A stretch of DNA of 64,000 nt from Caryophanales bacterium. Lineage in GTDB: Bacteria; Bacillota; Bacilli; Exiguobacteriales; Exiguobacteriaceae. Below the pieces are notes generated by a model, which made no database searches, was not told the origin of the DNA, and saw only the letters and a program-made list of their open reading frames with translations. Position numbers and translations under genes: made by a program. The DNA is taken from contig CABJAC010000001.1 in the NCBI GenBank assembly GCA_902363455.1, forward strand, positions 1,240,001-1,304,000, read 5' to 3'. This document shows, in pieces, positions 9,369-18,028 of this stretch; position 1 is the stretch's first letter; each line of letters opens with the position of its first letter.

Positions 9369-9896
9369 ATGCGCATTCAAATCATCGGTGGTTCCGGTAC
9401 CGGGAAAAGCACGCTCGGCAAGTGGATCGGCCAACAAGAAAGTATCCCCTGGATCGACAGCGATCATTATTTGTGGAAAGATCACACGTTTACCGAAAAG
9501 CGATCGGTCGCGGAGCGGTATGCCTTATACACACCGGATATTGAAAACCATCGACAGTATGTCGTCTCCGGTTCCGTCTTTTCGTGGAATCCGACCGGCT
9601 TCGACAACCGGGAGTTGCTTGTCTTTTTACGCTTGGATGAAACCACACGGATGAACCGTTTAATCCAGCGGGAACAAGAAAGGTATCCTGATTTCACGGG
9701 AACGAATGCATTTCTCGACTGGTGCAGCACAGACTTGACGGCGACGGATCCGGCGATGATTGGAACGCTAGCCGAGCACCGCCTGCAAATGGAACGTTCC
9801 GCTTCACCCGTCATTGAAATCGATGCGGCGTTACCGACGGACGAGATCTACAGGCAAATCAGACACGCATATCAGCAACTGCAAACCGCACTGTGA
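9369..9896 (+). CDS. P-loop nucleoside/nucleotide kinase-like protein (FlaR-type)
   Basis: 175 residues from the ATG at 9369, 8 bases after AGAGGAGG; an in-frame ATG at 9321 lacks a site. P-loop GGSGTGKST (7-15) sits at the N-terminus, followed by an adenylate-kinase-like substrate region (IPWIDSDHYLWKD), VSGSVFSWNPTGF and a lid-like FLRLDETTRMNRLIQRE. It matches small AAA/adenylate kinase-like proteins often annotated as DNA topology modulation protein FlaR; the true substrate is unknown. It is a single gene, convergent with a phosphotransferase gene 12 bases away. Confidence 0.78.
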   Translation: MRIQIIGGSGTGKSTLGKWIGQQESIPWIDSDHYLWKDHTFTEKRSVAERYALYTPDIENHRQYVVSGSVFSWNPTGFDNRELLVFLRLDETTRMNRLIQREQERYPDFTGTNAFLDWCSTDLTATDPAMIGTLAEHRLQMERSASPVIEIDAALPTDEIYRQIRHAYQQLQTAL

Positions 9897-9908
9897 ATTT
9901 TCGTGTAC

Positions 9909-10706
9909 TTACCGAAACCAACCGGCTCCCTCTCGTGTCAGAAAATCGAGTTCTCGTTCGTAATGCGTGACATGTCCCTCTTCAATCATCCGCTGAAAGG
10001 CTTCGTCGCCTTCCGTTGCTTTCCGCTGAATCGTCGCAATCAGTGCCTGGATGCGGAGCAACACCGTCTCGTACAAGGCGGCTTTTACATCTGGTTTTCC
10101 GTAAGCCGTCAAAAACAGTTCGATTCGCCGCCGGATGCGTTCCTGATCTGTGACTCGATCATAGAGCACGGGCTCCCCTGTTCCCGTCATTTGATGGCGG
10201 CTTAACGGAACAAACGTATACATCGTATAAGCGATATCCCAAATCCGTGGTCCCGGGGCGGCGACGTCGAAATCAATGATGCCAATCGGCCGTTCATTTT
10301 GAAAAATGACGTTATAGACGGCAAAATCATTATGGCAAATAAGTTCAAGTGGCTCGGGTGTTCCGTCGAGCGGTTGCCAATCAGGTGAGATTGGAAAATC
10401 CGCGACGGCTTCGTGATAAGCACGCAATAGGCATCCCGTTTCTTCAAGAACGGTATCTGAGCGCATGTATGGCTCGAGCGGATAATTCCCGGCCTCGCCT
10501 TCTATGTACGAGACGATCTCCCGATTTTGCGCGTCAATCCCTAAAAACCGCGGGCTTCCTGCAAACTCTCTTTTCTCAAGATGGTGTAACAACCGATGAA
10601 TCCGTTCACTGTCCGGTTTTTGTTCCCGTCTGACTGTATCTCCGATCCGTGAGACGTCGGAGACATTCCCGCCCGTCAATTGTTCTTCCCGCTCTGGCTG
10701 TCTCAT
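9909..10706 (-). CDS. Aminoglycoside phosphotransferase-family kinase
   Basis: 265 residues with the APH/choline-kinase fold core: nucleotide-binding N-lobe, catalytic loop ICHNDFAVYNVIF (Asp127, Asn132; HND in place of the common HGD), and metal-binding IIDFDVAAPGPRIWDIAY (Asp146). Such genes are common in Bacillales and most act on small metabolites; antibiotic resistance cannot be claimed from sequence. The start ATG overlaps the stop of a small membrane protein gene upstream by 4 bases, so the two are translationally coupled. Confidence 0.82.
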   Translation of the reverse strand: MRQPEREEQLTGGNVSDVSRIGDTVRREQKPDSERIHRLLHHLEKREFAGSPRFLGIDAQNREIVSYIEGEAGNYPLEPYMRSDTVLEETGCLLRAYHEAVADFPISPDWQPLDGTPEPLELICHNDFAVYNVIFQNERPIGIIDFDVAAPGPRIWDIAYTMYTFVPLSRHQMTGTGEPVLYDRVTDQERIRRRIELFLTAYGKPDVKAALYETVLLRIQALIATIQRKATEGDEAFQRMIEEGHVTHYERELDFLTREGAGWFR

Positions 10707-10942
10707 GTTGCGTCCTCCCCTTTTGAACGACTCAGTGCCAAGACGAGGATTGACGCTCCGACTAAACTGATGACAAGATCGCTTCCTTTGACCAACGCGA
10801 AGTCAAAATGCCACAACGTGTCAACCCCGTTTGTGATTATCATCCCGATGACATACAGCGTGATACTGAGCGGAATCATCCGTTTAATGAAACGCGGTAC
10901 GCGAATCCAGATTCGTAACAAACGTTCACCTGTCTTACTCAC
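10703..10942 (-). CDS. Small two-helix membrane protein, unknown
   Basis: 79 residues from a GTG at 10942 with AAGGGGATGG upstream. A positively charged start (RLLRIWIRVPRFIKRM) precedes two hydrophobic stretches (about 23-38 and 51-70), so both ends may be cytoplasmic. No known domain recognised. The 4-base overlap with the following phosphotransferase gene supports it as a real gene. Confidence 0.55.
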   Translation of the reverse strand: MSKTGERLLRIWIRVPRFIKRMIPLSITLYVIGMIITNGVDTLWHFDFALVKGSDLVISLVGASILVLALSRSKGEDAT

Positions 10943-11080
10943 AGTCCCATCCCCTTAAAACCTAAATTTTTCCTGTTCTTGACTAGCTTATCATGTCTGG
11001 ATCGATCGCTCAAAGTGTTCGCCGGTCTCGCCAACTGGTAGACTAAGGGATAGAAAAGTTAGGAAATGGAGTCGATATTC

Positions 11081-12079
11081 ATGAAAGCAATGACCATCAC
11101 ACAGTACGGTCACGTCCCACTCGAACTTACAGAACAGCCCTTTCCGCAGGTCAATCCCCACGACGTACTCGTCGAAATTCACGCCGCAAGCATCAATCCG
11201 GTTGATTTTAAGATTCGTGACGGGAACGTCAAACTGTTGATTCCTTATCAGTTCCCGTTGATTCTCGGCAATGATTTTTCCGGTGTCGTGACGGAAATCG
11301 GTTCTGCCGTCACGAAGTTTCAGATCGGGGATACCGTTTACGGTCGTGCCGAGAAGAATCGGATCGGCACGTTTGCTGAATACATCGCAATCGATGAACA
11401 GATGCTCGCCTTAAAACCAGCTACACTTTCGTTTGAGGAAGCGGCGTCGATTCCGCTGGTCGGCTTGACGTCCTATCAGGCGTTACATGACATTCTGCAG
11501 CTGACACCCGGACAAAAAGTTTTGATTCACGCCGGTGCCGGAGGCGTCGGAACGTTTGCGATTCAACTGGCGAAAGCGATGGGACTATATGTCGCAACGA
11601 CGGCAAGCCCCGTCGGACATGAGCTTGTCCAGTCACTTGGGGCCGATAAAATCATTAATTACCGGACCGAAGCCTTCGAGGATCTGTTGCACGATTATGA
11701 CGGCGTCTACGATACGATTGGCGGCGAGACGCTCCGACGGTCGTTTCAAGTTGTTCGTCCGGGTGGACACATCGTCTCGGTTTCCGGACTGCCGAACGGC
11801 CGGTTCGGTAAATCCTACCGGTCCGGTTTTCTCAAGACGTCATTATTTAGACTGTTGACGCTCCGCGAGACACTTCTTGAACGAAAACATGATGTCACCT
11901 ATACGTTTTTGTTCATGCGACCAAGTGGTCAACAACTCGAACACATCACGGAATGGATCGAGAGCGGACAAATCAAACCGATCATCGACCGGGTGTATCC
12001 GTTTGAAGACGCCCAAGCTGCGCTCGAGTATTCCGAGTCCGGTCGGGCCAAAGGAAAAGTCGTCTTAAAAATCAAATGA
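11081..12079 (+). CDS. NADPH:quinone reductase-like zinc-independent alcohol dehydrogenase
   Basis: 332 residues from the ATG at 11081, 9 bases after GGAG. GroES-like N-terminal fold with ILGNDFSGVVTEIG (62-75), then a Rossmann fold with AGAGGVG (151-157), a typical MDR/quinone oxidoreductase glycine motif. The structural-zinc cysteines and the catalytic-zinc Cys/His set of classical alcohol dehydrogenases are absent, as in the QOR branch. The C-terminus FEDAQAALEYSESGRAKGKV is characteristic. Likely reduces quinones or alpha,beta-unsaturated carbonyls with NADPH. Stands alone, with a terminator after it. Confidence 0.88.
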   Translation: MKAMTITQYGHVPLELTEQPFPQVNPHDVLVEIHAASINPVDFKIRDGNVKLLIPYQFPLILGNDFSGVVTEIGSAVTKFQIGDTVYGRAEKNRIGTFAEYIAIDEQMLALKPATLSFEEAASIPLVGLTSYQALHDILQLTPGQKVLIHAGAGGVGTFAIQLAKAMGLYVATTASPVGHELVQSLGADKIINYRTEAFEDLLHDYDGVYDTIGGETLRRSFQVVRPGGHIVSVSGLPNGRFGKSYRSGFLKTSLFRLLTLRETLLERKHDVTYTFLFMRPSGQQLEHITEWIESGQIKPIIDRVYPFEDAQAALEYSESGRAKGKVVLKIK

Positions 12080-12086
12080 ACCGTTC

Positions 12087-12133
12087 AAACAGCCAACAAA
12101 CACCAGACATACTGGTGTTTATTGACTGTTTTT
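12087..12133 (+). terminator. Intrinsic terminator after the oxidoreductase
   Basis: An inner perfect stem AACACCAG/CTGGTGTT with loop ACATA is nested in an outer AAACAG/CTGTTT pairing and followed by TTTTTG. Matches a Rho-independent terminator for the gene ending at 12079. Confidence 0.8.
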
Positions 12134-12419
12134 GTATTGATGTTTTATTTAAATCCGACTCTCAAACGAAGTATAAAATAAGCTATTATGTAAAATAAAG
12201 GATGTTAAATTTAAGTAACGTAAGGAGTAAATACATGTACATGCGTACCGGCCCTAGTACAAGTATTATTTTGGAAAACGGTTTTTCCTGCTGTTCATTC
12301 CGCTGTTTTGTTGTATCTGTTTGTGATGTCCGGAATTTCCGATTGTTTAGTCTCGATGCGTTGGAGAAGAAAACAGAACCTCTATTGATCATTACTTTAC
12401 TTAAAAGGAGGCATACACC
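12134..12419 (+). promoter_or_regulatory. AT-rich intergenic leader before the lipoprotein gene
   Basis: About 290 bases with no convincing gene. It includes an AT-rich stretch near 12140-12215 able to hold a promoter, and AAGGAG at 12221-12226 before a short open frame (ATG 12235) whose cysteine-rich translation does not look like protein. The AAAGGAGG at 12410 serves the lipoprotein. The precise promoter cannot be fixed. Confidence 0.3.
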
Positions 12420-13598
12420 ATGCACTGGAAAACAGCTTTTACGGCGGTTTTAACTGTGACGCTCGTCGTCACGTCAGGATGCACCGATTCCGATTCAGCC
12501 AAGCACCCGCCGAAAATCAAGGCAGATCCGCAGGTGGCTGAGCCGACGCCAAATCTCGAACCGGTCAGTACCCCTTTGTCTGACTATGGAAAATATGTGC
12601 CGTTGAAGAAAAAGACAGACCAGATTTCGCTCGGAACACATCAAACATACAATTTATCTTCGTTTTTTACCGGTCAAAACGTCCTGATTGCTCCGGACTA
12701 TCTGTATGAGCAATCGATCTACTATACGCACGTTAAACAAACGAGTGATACAACCATTAACAGTTACATTTACCGCTACAGCCAAGGATTGAACGATAAC
12801 CAAGTGTTGCATACGGTCAACCGAACGATCGGTATGATGACCGGAGTGTCGCATTACCTGTTTTGGGTCGAATACAATCAAACCAAGTCCGGACAAAAAT
12901 GGGCGATTCGTTCGATGGACTTGAAGACGGGAAACATCAATACGCTTGATCAAGGCATCAGCCGTTATGACACGGCGATTCCTTATCTTGAGGCTTCCTC
13001 GACACAGGTGTCATGGATGACGCATGACGCGACGCCAGAAAAAACCAAAACGACCGTCAAATCGTTTGATCTTGCGGAAGATACCATCATCATTCATCAG
13101 CAGTATATGTTAAAAGAAGGCGAAAAACGGAATGGACAGTATCCGTTTGACTTCCGCCGGAGCGATGCCGGGCTGATTTTGCATACAAGTACGTTTAAGA
13201 AAGGTCATAAAACGCCGACGCTCGAGACGCTTGATGGTACGTTCAGCCGACGGATGAACGGACTGATTGATTTTGAACACAACAAAAAGTACGTTGCGAT
13301 CGGCGAAGAAGGCTCCGCCCTCTTCATGCCTAAGAAAGGACAACAACCGGGGTACCAGTTCAAACCGTCGGACAACCGGTTGACGGTTGATGCATTCCGC
13401 TTTTTAGCGGCTGACCGGGTCATTTTCCGGGAGAGTATGATGCGACTCTGGTACGCCGATTTTGCGCGCGGCACCGTTGCTCCCTTGACGGAAATGGTCG
13501 ATACGACGTCCAAACCGATTTATGCGAACGGGAAGCTGGCATACGGGGTATCGGACGACGAACAGATTGAATTCCATGTCATCGATTTAAAAAAATGA
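12420..13598 (+). CDS. Lipoprotein with predicted beta-propeller-like repeats (paralogue of 20977)
   Basis: 392 residues. Signal peptide with lipobox VTSGC (Cys21) puts it on the outer face of the membrane. The rest is rich in aromatic beta-strand patterns ending in short loops (IYRYSQG, LFWVEYNQ, MDLKTGNINTLDQG, VSWMTHD, RVIFRESM, LWYADFARGTVAPLTE), resembling TolB/WD-like propeller blades. It is clearly homologous to the lipoprotein at 20977: shared landmarks are MDL.TG.I..LDQGI, a VSW strand, FRFLAADRVIFRE and a C-terminal FHVIDLKK versus FHLVQLKK. Function unknown. Single gene with its own AAAGGAGG site and a terminator. Confidence 0.8.
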   Translation: MHWKTAFTAVLTVTLVVTSGCTDSDSAKHPPKIKADPQVAEPTPNLEPVSTPLSDYGKYVPLKKKTDQISLGTHQTYNLSSFFTGQNVLIAPDYLYEQSIYYTHVKQTSDTTINSYIYRYSQGLNDNQVLHTVNRTIGMMTGVSHYLFWVEYNQTKSGQKWAIRSMDLKTGNINTLDQGISRYDTAIPYLEASSTQVSWMTHDATPEKTKTTVKSFDLAEDTIIIHQQYMLKEGEKRNGQYPFDFRRSDAGLILHTSTFKKGHKTPTLETLDGTFSRRMNGLIDFEHNKKYVAIGEEGSALFMPKKGQQPGYQFKPSDNRLTVDAFRFLAADRVIFRESMMRLWYADFARGTVAPLTEMVDTTSKPIYANGKLAYGVSDDEQIEFHVIDLKK

Positions 13599-13604
13599 TT
13601 AGTT

Positions 13605-13643
13605 AAGACCGTTCCTTTTCGTGTGAAAAGGACGGTCTTTGTT
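13605..13643 (+). terminator. Intrinsic terminator
   Basis: AAGACCGTTCCTTTTC pairs with GAAAAGGACGGTCTT around a GTGT loop (one bulge), followed by TGTTTTG. Ends the lipoprotein gene. Confidence 0.8.
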
Positions 13644-13718
13644 TTGTCCGGAGGGGTCCATTTCGAGCGTTCGGTATGCTACACTTTTGGTAATAATTAG
13701 TCATGAGGAGGAAATACG

Positions 13719-14066
13719 ATGACGAAACATCGGTTGTACACGACAGCGTTTTCGAGTGTCTATCCGCTTTACGTGACAAAAGCGGAACGCAAGGGTCGGA
13801 CGAAACAGGAAGTTGATACGATCATTTGCTGGCTGACCGGTTACTCGGAGCAACAACTCGCAACGCTGACAACAGATCAGACGACATTCGAAGCCTTTTT
13901 TGCGGATGCGCCGGACATGCAGGAACGTCGATTGTTAATCAAAGGTGTCGTTTGCGGCGTCCGGGTCGAAAACGTCGAAGATCCGTTGATGCGGGAAATC
14001 CGCTATCTCGACAAGTTGATTGATGAACTGGCAAAAGGAAAAGCGTTCGAGAAAATCTTACGGTAA
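13719..14066 (+). CDS. DUF2200 family protein
   Basis: 115 residues matching DUF2200 along its length: N-terminal [19 protein letters not shown], then [11 protein letters not shown], then the strongly conserved C-terminal block [20 protein letters not shown] and [13 protein letters not shown]. Small, charged, no membrane segment. The family has no established function. Start supported by GAGGAGG. A small membrane protein gene follows 23 bases downstream, probably co-transcribed. Confidence 0.88.
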   Translation: MTKHRLYTTAFSSVYPLYVTKAERKGRTKQEVDTIICWLTGYSEQQLATLTTDQTTFEAFFADAPDMQERRLLIKGVVCGVRVENVEDPLMREIRYLDKLIDELAKGKAFEKILR

Positions 14067-14089
14067 GAATCGAAGGAGGAAAACATCGT

Positions 14090-14269
14090 ATGCTGACTAC
14101 CATTGCGTCACTCTTTGCTCTCGTCACGATGTTAATGAGCGGTGTTTACGGCTATGTTTATTTTCAGAAAAAACAAGAAGGCATCCCGCTTTCTCCCCGC
14201 ACGAAAGCGGTCTTTACCTCGTTGATCATCATCTTCGGTACGGCATCACTTCTGATAACACGGTATTAA
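14090..14269 (+). CDS. Small membrane protein (59 aa), unknown
   Basis: ATG at 14090 preceded by AAGGAGGA at a good distance. Two hydrophobic helices (about 4-24 and 42-57) are joined by a basic loop (YFQKKQEGIPLSPRTKA), giving a hairpin topology. No family recognised. It sits between the DUF2200 gene and a strong terminator, which supports a real transcript end. It could be a small membrane regulator; that is speculation. Confidence 0.65.
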   Translation: MLTTIASLFALVTMLMSGVYGYVYFQKKQEGIPLSPRTKAVFTSLIIIFGTASLLITRY

Positions 14270-14271
14270 AA

Positions 14272-14305
14272 AACCGGGCACCTTAAGCAGGTGTCCGGTT
14301 CTTCT
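14272..14305. terminator. Bidirectional hairpin terminator
   Basis: AACCGGGCACCT (14272-14283) and AGGTGTCCGGTT (14289-14300) form a stem with one G-T pair. It lies between the convergent small membrane protein and hydrolase genes; A-run on the left and T-rich on the right. Confidence 0.7.
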
Positions 14306-14316
14306 GTCTGCTCTCG

Positions 14317-15021
14317 TTAAAAGCGCTCATCCAACCAAACGAAGATGTCCTCTATCATCTGATCCGACACAGTATGGTTGATGAATGGATATTTGAAAAA
14401 CGTCAAATCGTTGTTCGTTCCAGCAGACTGCTGGACATAGTGTTCTTGCGTTTCAATCGGAATGACCGCATCGCGTTGTCCATGTACAAATAACGTTGGT
14501 GTAGACTGTTTTTGCAGGACAGGATCATACGCCCGCAAGCGTCGTTCTTCTTCTACCGTTAAATCGTCTCTTTTGTCACGGCTTCGAAAAAGCTGTTCCG
14601 AAAAGAGGAAGGAGCCGGACCCGTTGATGTTAATCACCCCTGCGCTGCCGTTGTGTTTAGCAGCTGCACCGCTTGCGATGAATCCTCCCATCGAGACACC
14701 AAGCCAAATGATGTCCTCTCTCGGAACGTTCAGCCGCTGAACGAGTGTGCTCGATTCCTCGATGCTTTGAAACACGACTTCCCAAAAGTGACGTTCGACG
14801 ACGCCCGGGTTAAAATACGTTGCTAACGCATCACGGCTGTCATGCAGGTAAAGTTCCAGCACAATGACCGTAAATCCTTGTTCCGAGAGCATCCGGGCGA
14901 ATTCTTCATATTTTGTCACACTCGATCCCCAGCCGTGGTACAAACAGATGATTTTGCGGTAATCCTTACGCTGAGCTGGAAATATGCGAATTGGCAAAGT
15001 TGAATCAGTTAACAGGTTCAT
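14317..15021 (-). CDS. Alpha/beta hydrolase (prolyl oligopeptidase/dienelactone hydrolase-like)
   Basis: 234 residues from the ATG at 15021, 9 bases after AAAAGGAG; a TTG at 15042 lies inside that site. Oxyanion-hole sequence LYHGWGSS (28-35), nucleophile elbow GVSMGG (Ser110), acid Asp184 in HGQRDAVIP and His216 in FINHTVSD complete the catalytic triad. No signal peptide, so cytosolic. Related to YitV-like esterases of Bacillus. The substrate is not predictable. Confidence 0.85.
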   Translation of the reverse strand: MNLLTDSTLPIRIFPAQRKDYRKIICLYHGWGSSVTKYEEFARMLSEQGFTVIVLELYLHDSRDALATYFNPGVVERHFWEVVFQSIEESSTLVQRLNVPREDIIWLGVSMGGFIASGAAAKHNGSAGVININGSGSFLFSEQLFRSRDKRDDLTVEEERRLRAYDPVLQKQSTPTLFVHGQRDAVIPIETQEHYVQQSAGTNNDLTFFKYPFINHTVSDQMIEDIFVWLDERF

Positions 15022-15125
15022 ATAATAAGTCTCCTTTTTCAATCTCTAGATGAATCCATGACAATTATGTAAGTTGCTTGAAACATCCATTTTTTGTTAT
15101 GTTTGTGAATGAGAGGAGGAAGAAC

Positions 15126-15596
15126 ATGGATTTACTTCGGTTTAACCTGATCATGCTTGCCTTTTACTTCCCGAGTCTGATTCTGCACGAATACGGGCAT
15201 GCGCTCGTCGGTCGTTTGATCGGTCTGAGGCTAAAATCAGTTTCCATCGGGAAGGGTGAACCATTCTTACGAATCGGTCATTTTTCCGTCGCCCGAAAGC
15301 AATTTTGGGAGGGGCTCTACCAATCTCATCCGTCAGAGATTCCCCTTCGTAGCGGACAAAGAGCTGCCTTGTTACTCGGCGGGATTTTCGCGAATTTTAT
15401 AGCCGGAACGTTCGTCGCCGGATTAAGTCTGCTCTTTCCAAGTCCAGTCATGCATCTGTTGGCTCCACCATTTATTCAGCTGTCAATAATTTTTATTTTG
15501 TTTAACCTGATTCCAATCCGGTTGACTAGTGGCTTTCCGAGCGACGGACTGCAATTAAAACGGTTGTTCTTTAACAAAAACTCACGGACTGACTGA
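15126..15596 (+). CDS. M50-like membrane metalloprotease
   Basis: 156 residues from the ATG at 15126, after GAGAGGAGGAAG. The first helix carries the zinc motif HEYGH (21-25) and a late segment NLIPIRLTSGFPSDG provides the second M50 landmark (NxxP...DG, Asp140) that supplies the third zinc ligand in site-2 proteases. Three to four hydrophobic segments. It is short for the family and has no PDZ domain, so it may be a minimal M50-type peptidase or a catalytically idle relative. The small lipoprotein gene follows within 15 bases. Confidence 0.72.
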   Translation: MDLLRFNLIMLAFYFPSLILHEYGHALVGRLIGLRLKSVSIGKGEPFLRIGHFSVARKQFWEGLYQSHPSEIPLRSGQRAALLLGGIFANFIAGTFVAGLSLLFPSPVMHLLAPPFIQLSIIFILFNLIPIRLTSGFPSDGLQLKRLFFNKNSRTD

Positions 15597-15610
15597 CAGG
15601 AGATGATTTC

Positions 15611-15814
15611 ATGTTAAAACCATTGCTGTTTGTAAGCAGTCTACTGCTCGTCGGATGTGCTTCTTCCGAGCAACCGAAAACCGTTCCATGGGGTGAAAAT
15701 ACACCCGCTCAAATGGAACGACTAAAAGCCAATGACATTGATTTTACAGTCAAGGGCGACCAGTTACTGATCCCGCAAGATCAGGTCGATCAAGCGACAA
15801 AGTGTTGTACCTGA
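15611..15814 (+). CDS. Small lipoprotein, unknown
   Basis: 67 residues: signal peptide with lipobox LLVGC (Cys16), then a short mature part with charged residues ending in TKCCT. ACAGGAGATG precedes the ATG. Co-directional with the M50-like gene and followed by a terminator, so the two form a small operon; the lipoprotein could be a partner or substrate of the protease, which is conjecture. Confidence 0.65.
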   Translation: MLKPLLFVSSLLLVGCASSEQPKTVPWGENTPAQMERLKANDIDFTVKGDQLLIPQDQVDQATKCCT

Positions 15815-15824
15815 TGCAAAACAT

Positions 15825-15868
15825 ATAGCGGCCACTCCTAGACAAATCAGGAAATAGCCGCTATTTTT
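15825..15868. terminator. Intrinsic terminator
   Basis: ATAGCGGC (15825-15832) pairs with GCCGCTAT (15857-15864), followed by TTTTTG; the 24-base loop is long. Ends the M50/lipoprotein operon and may also act on the convergent gene. Confidence 0.65.
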
Positions 15869-15876
15869 GTGTTGGT

Positions 15877-16365
15877 TTAAAAGTCGGACTGATCCAATTC
15901 TTTTTGTGTCCGGCGTAATGAGATTTTTGTGAAGACCCATTCGTACAGTTGCAAAAATGCGATTACGACAACGAATGTCACCAGGACTCTCAGCCAGTCA
16001 CGCAACGTCTCTGGCATCCCGCGCAGGAATAGCATGACGATTGCAAAAAAGAGACCTCCGGTAAGGTGTGTCCAAAAATGTTGTTTCATTTTCTTCTTGA
16101 AACTGCGTTCGTCATCGACTTCCGTATCATAAATCCCTTCCAGTGCCATCTTCGCTAATGCATAAAAAACATAGACGATGACATAGACGAGACTGGCTCC
16201 CCAATGTGAAGCCGGACGGTCCAAAATGAATCCCCGGACGATGACGTCAAGAATCGCCAGGACGACGATAAACAGTCCGGCATTATGGAATGACCGTAAC
16301 TCCTTCAGTTGTGTCCGTTCATCCGCTACAGTTTCAATCCCTAACCATTGTTTTAACTTATTCAT
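15877..16365 (-). CDS. Four-helix membrane protein of an XRE-linked operon
   Basis: 162 residues with four predicted helices (about 30-48, 60-78, 102-117, 124-142) and charged ends. No enzymatic motif. Its start overlaps the end of the upstream small XRE regulator gene by 8 bases; pairs of a 70-residue HTH protein and a membrane protein like this are common in Bacillales, where the regulator usually controls its own operon. Function unknown. Confidence 0.7.
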   Translation of the reverse strand: MNKLKQWLGIETVADERTQLKELRSFHNAGLFIVVLAILDVIVRGFILDRPASHWGASLVYVIVYVFYALAKMALEGIYDTEVDDERSFKKKMKQHFWTHLTGGLFFAIVMLFLRGMPETLRDWLRVLVTFVVVIAFLQLYEWVFTKISLRRTQKELDQSDF

Positions 16366-16576
16366 CGGCTTCCTCCCAAAATAGCGTATTTAAATCGGTG
16401 TGCAACGCATGGGCAATCTCAAGACACAGTTTCAGACTCGGATTAAATTTCCGGGCTTCAATCAGGGCGATGGTTTGACGTGTCACCTTCACACGATCGG
16501 CCAATTGTTGCTGCGTCCATCCTTGTTCCATTCGTTTTGATTTCATCGGACTCATGCTTGGACTCATGTTACTCAC
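16358..16576 (-). CDS. Small XRE-family (Cro/CI) transcriptional regulator
   Basis: Up to 72 residues, almost entirely a Cro/CI helix-turn-helix: RMEQGWTQQQLADRVKVTRQ, TIALIEARKFNPSLKLCLEIAHAL. The recognition helix is VTRQTIALIE. There are three close starts (GTG 16576, ATG 16567, ATG 16555); AGGTGA just upstream favours 16567. Resembles YozG/YgzD-type single-domain regulators that sit in front of a membrane protein gene. Confidence 0.85.
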   Translation of the reverse strand: MSNMSPSMSPMKSKRMEQGWTQQQLADRVKVTRQTIALIEARKFNPSLKLCLEIAHALHTDLNTLFWEEADE

Positions 16577-16677
16577 CTACTTCAAAGATTTTCCTTTTTC
16601 ATTATGTCATATATACATTCCATATGCAATGTATAAATTACATTTCTTTATCCTGACCTGATTCTATAATTTGTTTT

Positions 16678-17439
16678 TCAATAAAATTCATACAATCCGT
16701 CATCGAAATAGCGGAATGTTTCTTCTGAGATTGGTGAAAATCCATATCCGGAATAGAACGCATCGAGCATCTTGATATCCGTCCGAAAAGATCGTGTCGC
16801 CAAGGCTTCATCGTAGCGGGGATCGCCGACCGTCATTCCGGCTACATCGATAAATGCAACGATTGCGTTGTCTCGGACCAACAGATTGTCCGTCGTACAA
16901 TCTCCGTGTATCCGCGTCGCCGGAACAGGTTCCGGCTGTTTGGTGGATAATGCGTTAAGCAACTCGCGCGAACCACTTGTCCAGCCCTGTTTAATATAGT
17001 GATCGGCTTGAAGCAGCTGTTTGTCCAGCCAGTCTTTTGAAGAATGGGTGGAGCTAGTCTCCCTCGTATGAAGCTGTCTGAGAAACCTTCCAAATGCACG
17101 AATCAGCTCAAGACGCTGCAGTTCGGAAGCATTCGCCAGTGCCGTTGTCAACGTCTCACCGGCTATGTAGGACATCAGTAAATAATCCTGTTGCTCGTCT
17201 TCCATATAATCAATATAAGTCGGGATAATGATGTGTTGTGACTTGAACGTCTGCATCACTGTCGCTTCCTGCGCCAACCACTTGCGGTATCGGGGTAAAC
17301 TTGCCTGCTTGAGGATATAGGTACCGTCTAACGTTTTCACATGGTAGACGATGGCTGTTCCCCCCTGCTCGGCAACGGGATGGATCGAATGGATCCAACC
17401 GACTTGTTGCTCGATCCGTTGCCTGATAACACATTTCAT
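16678..17439 (-). CDS. Aminoglycoside phosphotransferase-like kinase
   Basis: 253 residues with N-lobe AVYHVK-type strands (GGTAIVYHVKTLDGTYILKQ), hinge MSYIAGETL, catalytic loop RIHGDCTTDNLLV (Asp180, Asn185) and metal-binding FIDVAGMTVGDPRYDEA (Asp198). This is the APH/choline kinase-like fold. Second member in this window (see 9909) but not closely similar. Overlaps the preceding Lrp-type regulator gene by 4 bases, so it is probably under that regulator or co-expressed with it. Substrate unknown. Confidence 0.8.
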   Translation of the reverse strand: MKCVIRQRIEQQVGWIHSIHPVAEQGGTAIVYHVKTLDGTYILKQASLPRYRKWLAQEATVMQTFKSQHIIIPTYIDYMEDEQQDYLLMSYIAGETLTTALANASELQRLELIRAFGRFLRQLHTRETSSTHSSKDWLDKQLLQADHYIKQGWTSGSRELLNALSTKQPEPVPATRIHGDCTTDNLLVRDNAIVAFIDVAGMTVGDPRYDEALATRSFRTDIKMLDAFYSGYGFSPISEETFRYFDDGLYEFY

Positions 17440-17879
17440 ATCAGCACTCCATCCCCGACCGTAAATGCCTTAAACGCGACGGGTGAGGATAACCGGATCC
17501 AGGTCGACGGTTTTCCGTATTCCATCGAGGCATCGATAAACGTTTCCAATGTCTCGACCGACGGCGTGTACAGCTTGACCATGAAGTTAAACGTCCCGGC
17601 GAGCCGGTGGCACTCGACGACATCCGGATGGTCTTTGCAAAACGCGATGAATGCCGCACAGCGTGTCTGCTCGAACATCATGATCGCCATGATCGTTTTT
17701 TCGATGGCGGCCGGATTGATGACGGCGCGGTATCCTTCGATGACACCGCGGTCCTCGAGTTTCTTGACCCGTTCGTTGACGGCTGGCGTCGAAAGACCAA
17801 CCGTTTTGCCGAGTTCCGTCCAGGACATCCGCCCGTCTGCCTGCAACGCCCGGATAATTGCGTAATCAATTTCGTCCAT
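17436..17879 (-). CDS. Lrp/AsnC-family transcriptional regulator
   Basis: 147 residues from the ATG at 17879, after AGGAGG. N-terminal HTH (MDEIDYAIIRALQADGRMSW, then LGKTVGLSTPAVNERVKKLE) and C-terminal RAM/AsnC ligand-binding domain with HRLAGTFNFMVKL. Lrp-type regulators respond to amino acids and work as octamers. It overlaps the phosphotransferase gene by 4 bases and faces the DUF1272 gene across about 150 bases that probably hold both promoters. Confidence 0.9.
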   Translation of the reverse strand: MDEIDYAIIRALQADGRMSWTELGKTVGLSTPAVNERVKKLEDRGVIEGYRAVINPAAIEKTIMAIMMFEQTRCAAFIAFCKDHPDVVECHRLAGTFNFMVKLYTPSVETLETFIDASMEYGKPSTWIRLSSPVAFKAFTVGDGVLI

Positions 17880-18028
17880 TTTTAAACCTCCTAATATTAT
17901 GAAGACATATCTTGAAATTACCATTCATTTTCAGGTGAAGCTACTGAAAAACAAACAAAACCAGCTGTCCGGTCACGTTTTTCTTTCGTACAATTAAGAC
18001 AGATCAAACGAGACGTGAGGTGAATGAC

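Noticed and set aside
12202..12453. 83-codon plus-strand frame ahead of the lipoprotein gene, with an AAGGAG near an internal ATG
   Set aside because: Composition is not protein-like (cysteine- and serine-rich, no domain), and it runs into the lipoprotein gene in another frame.
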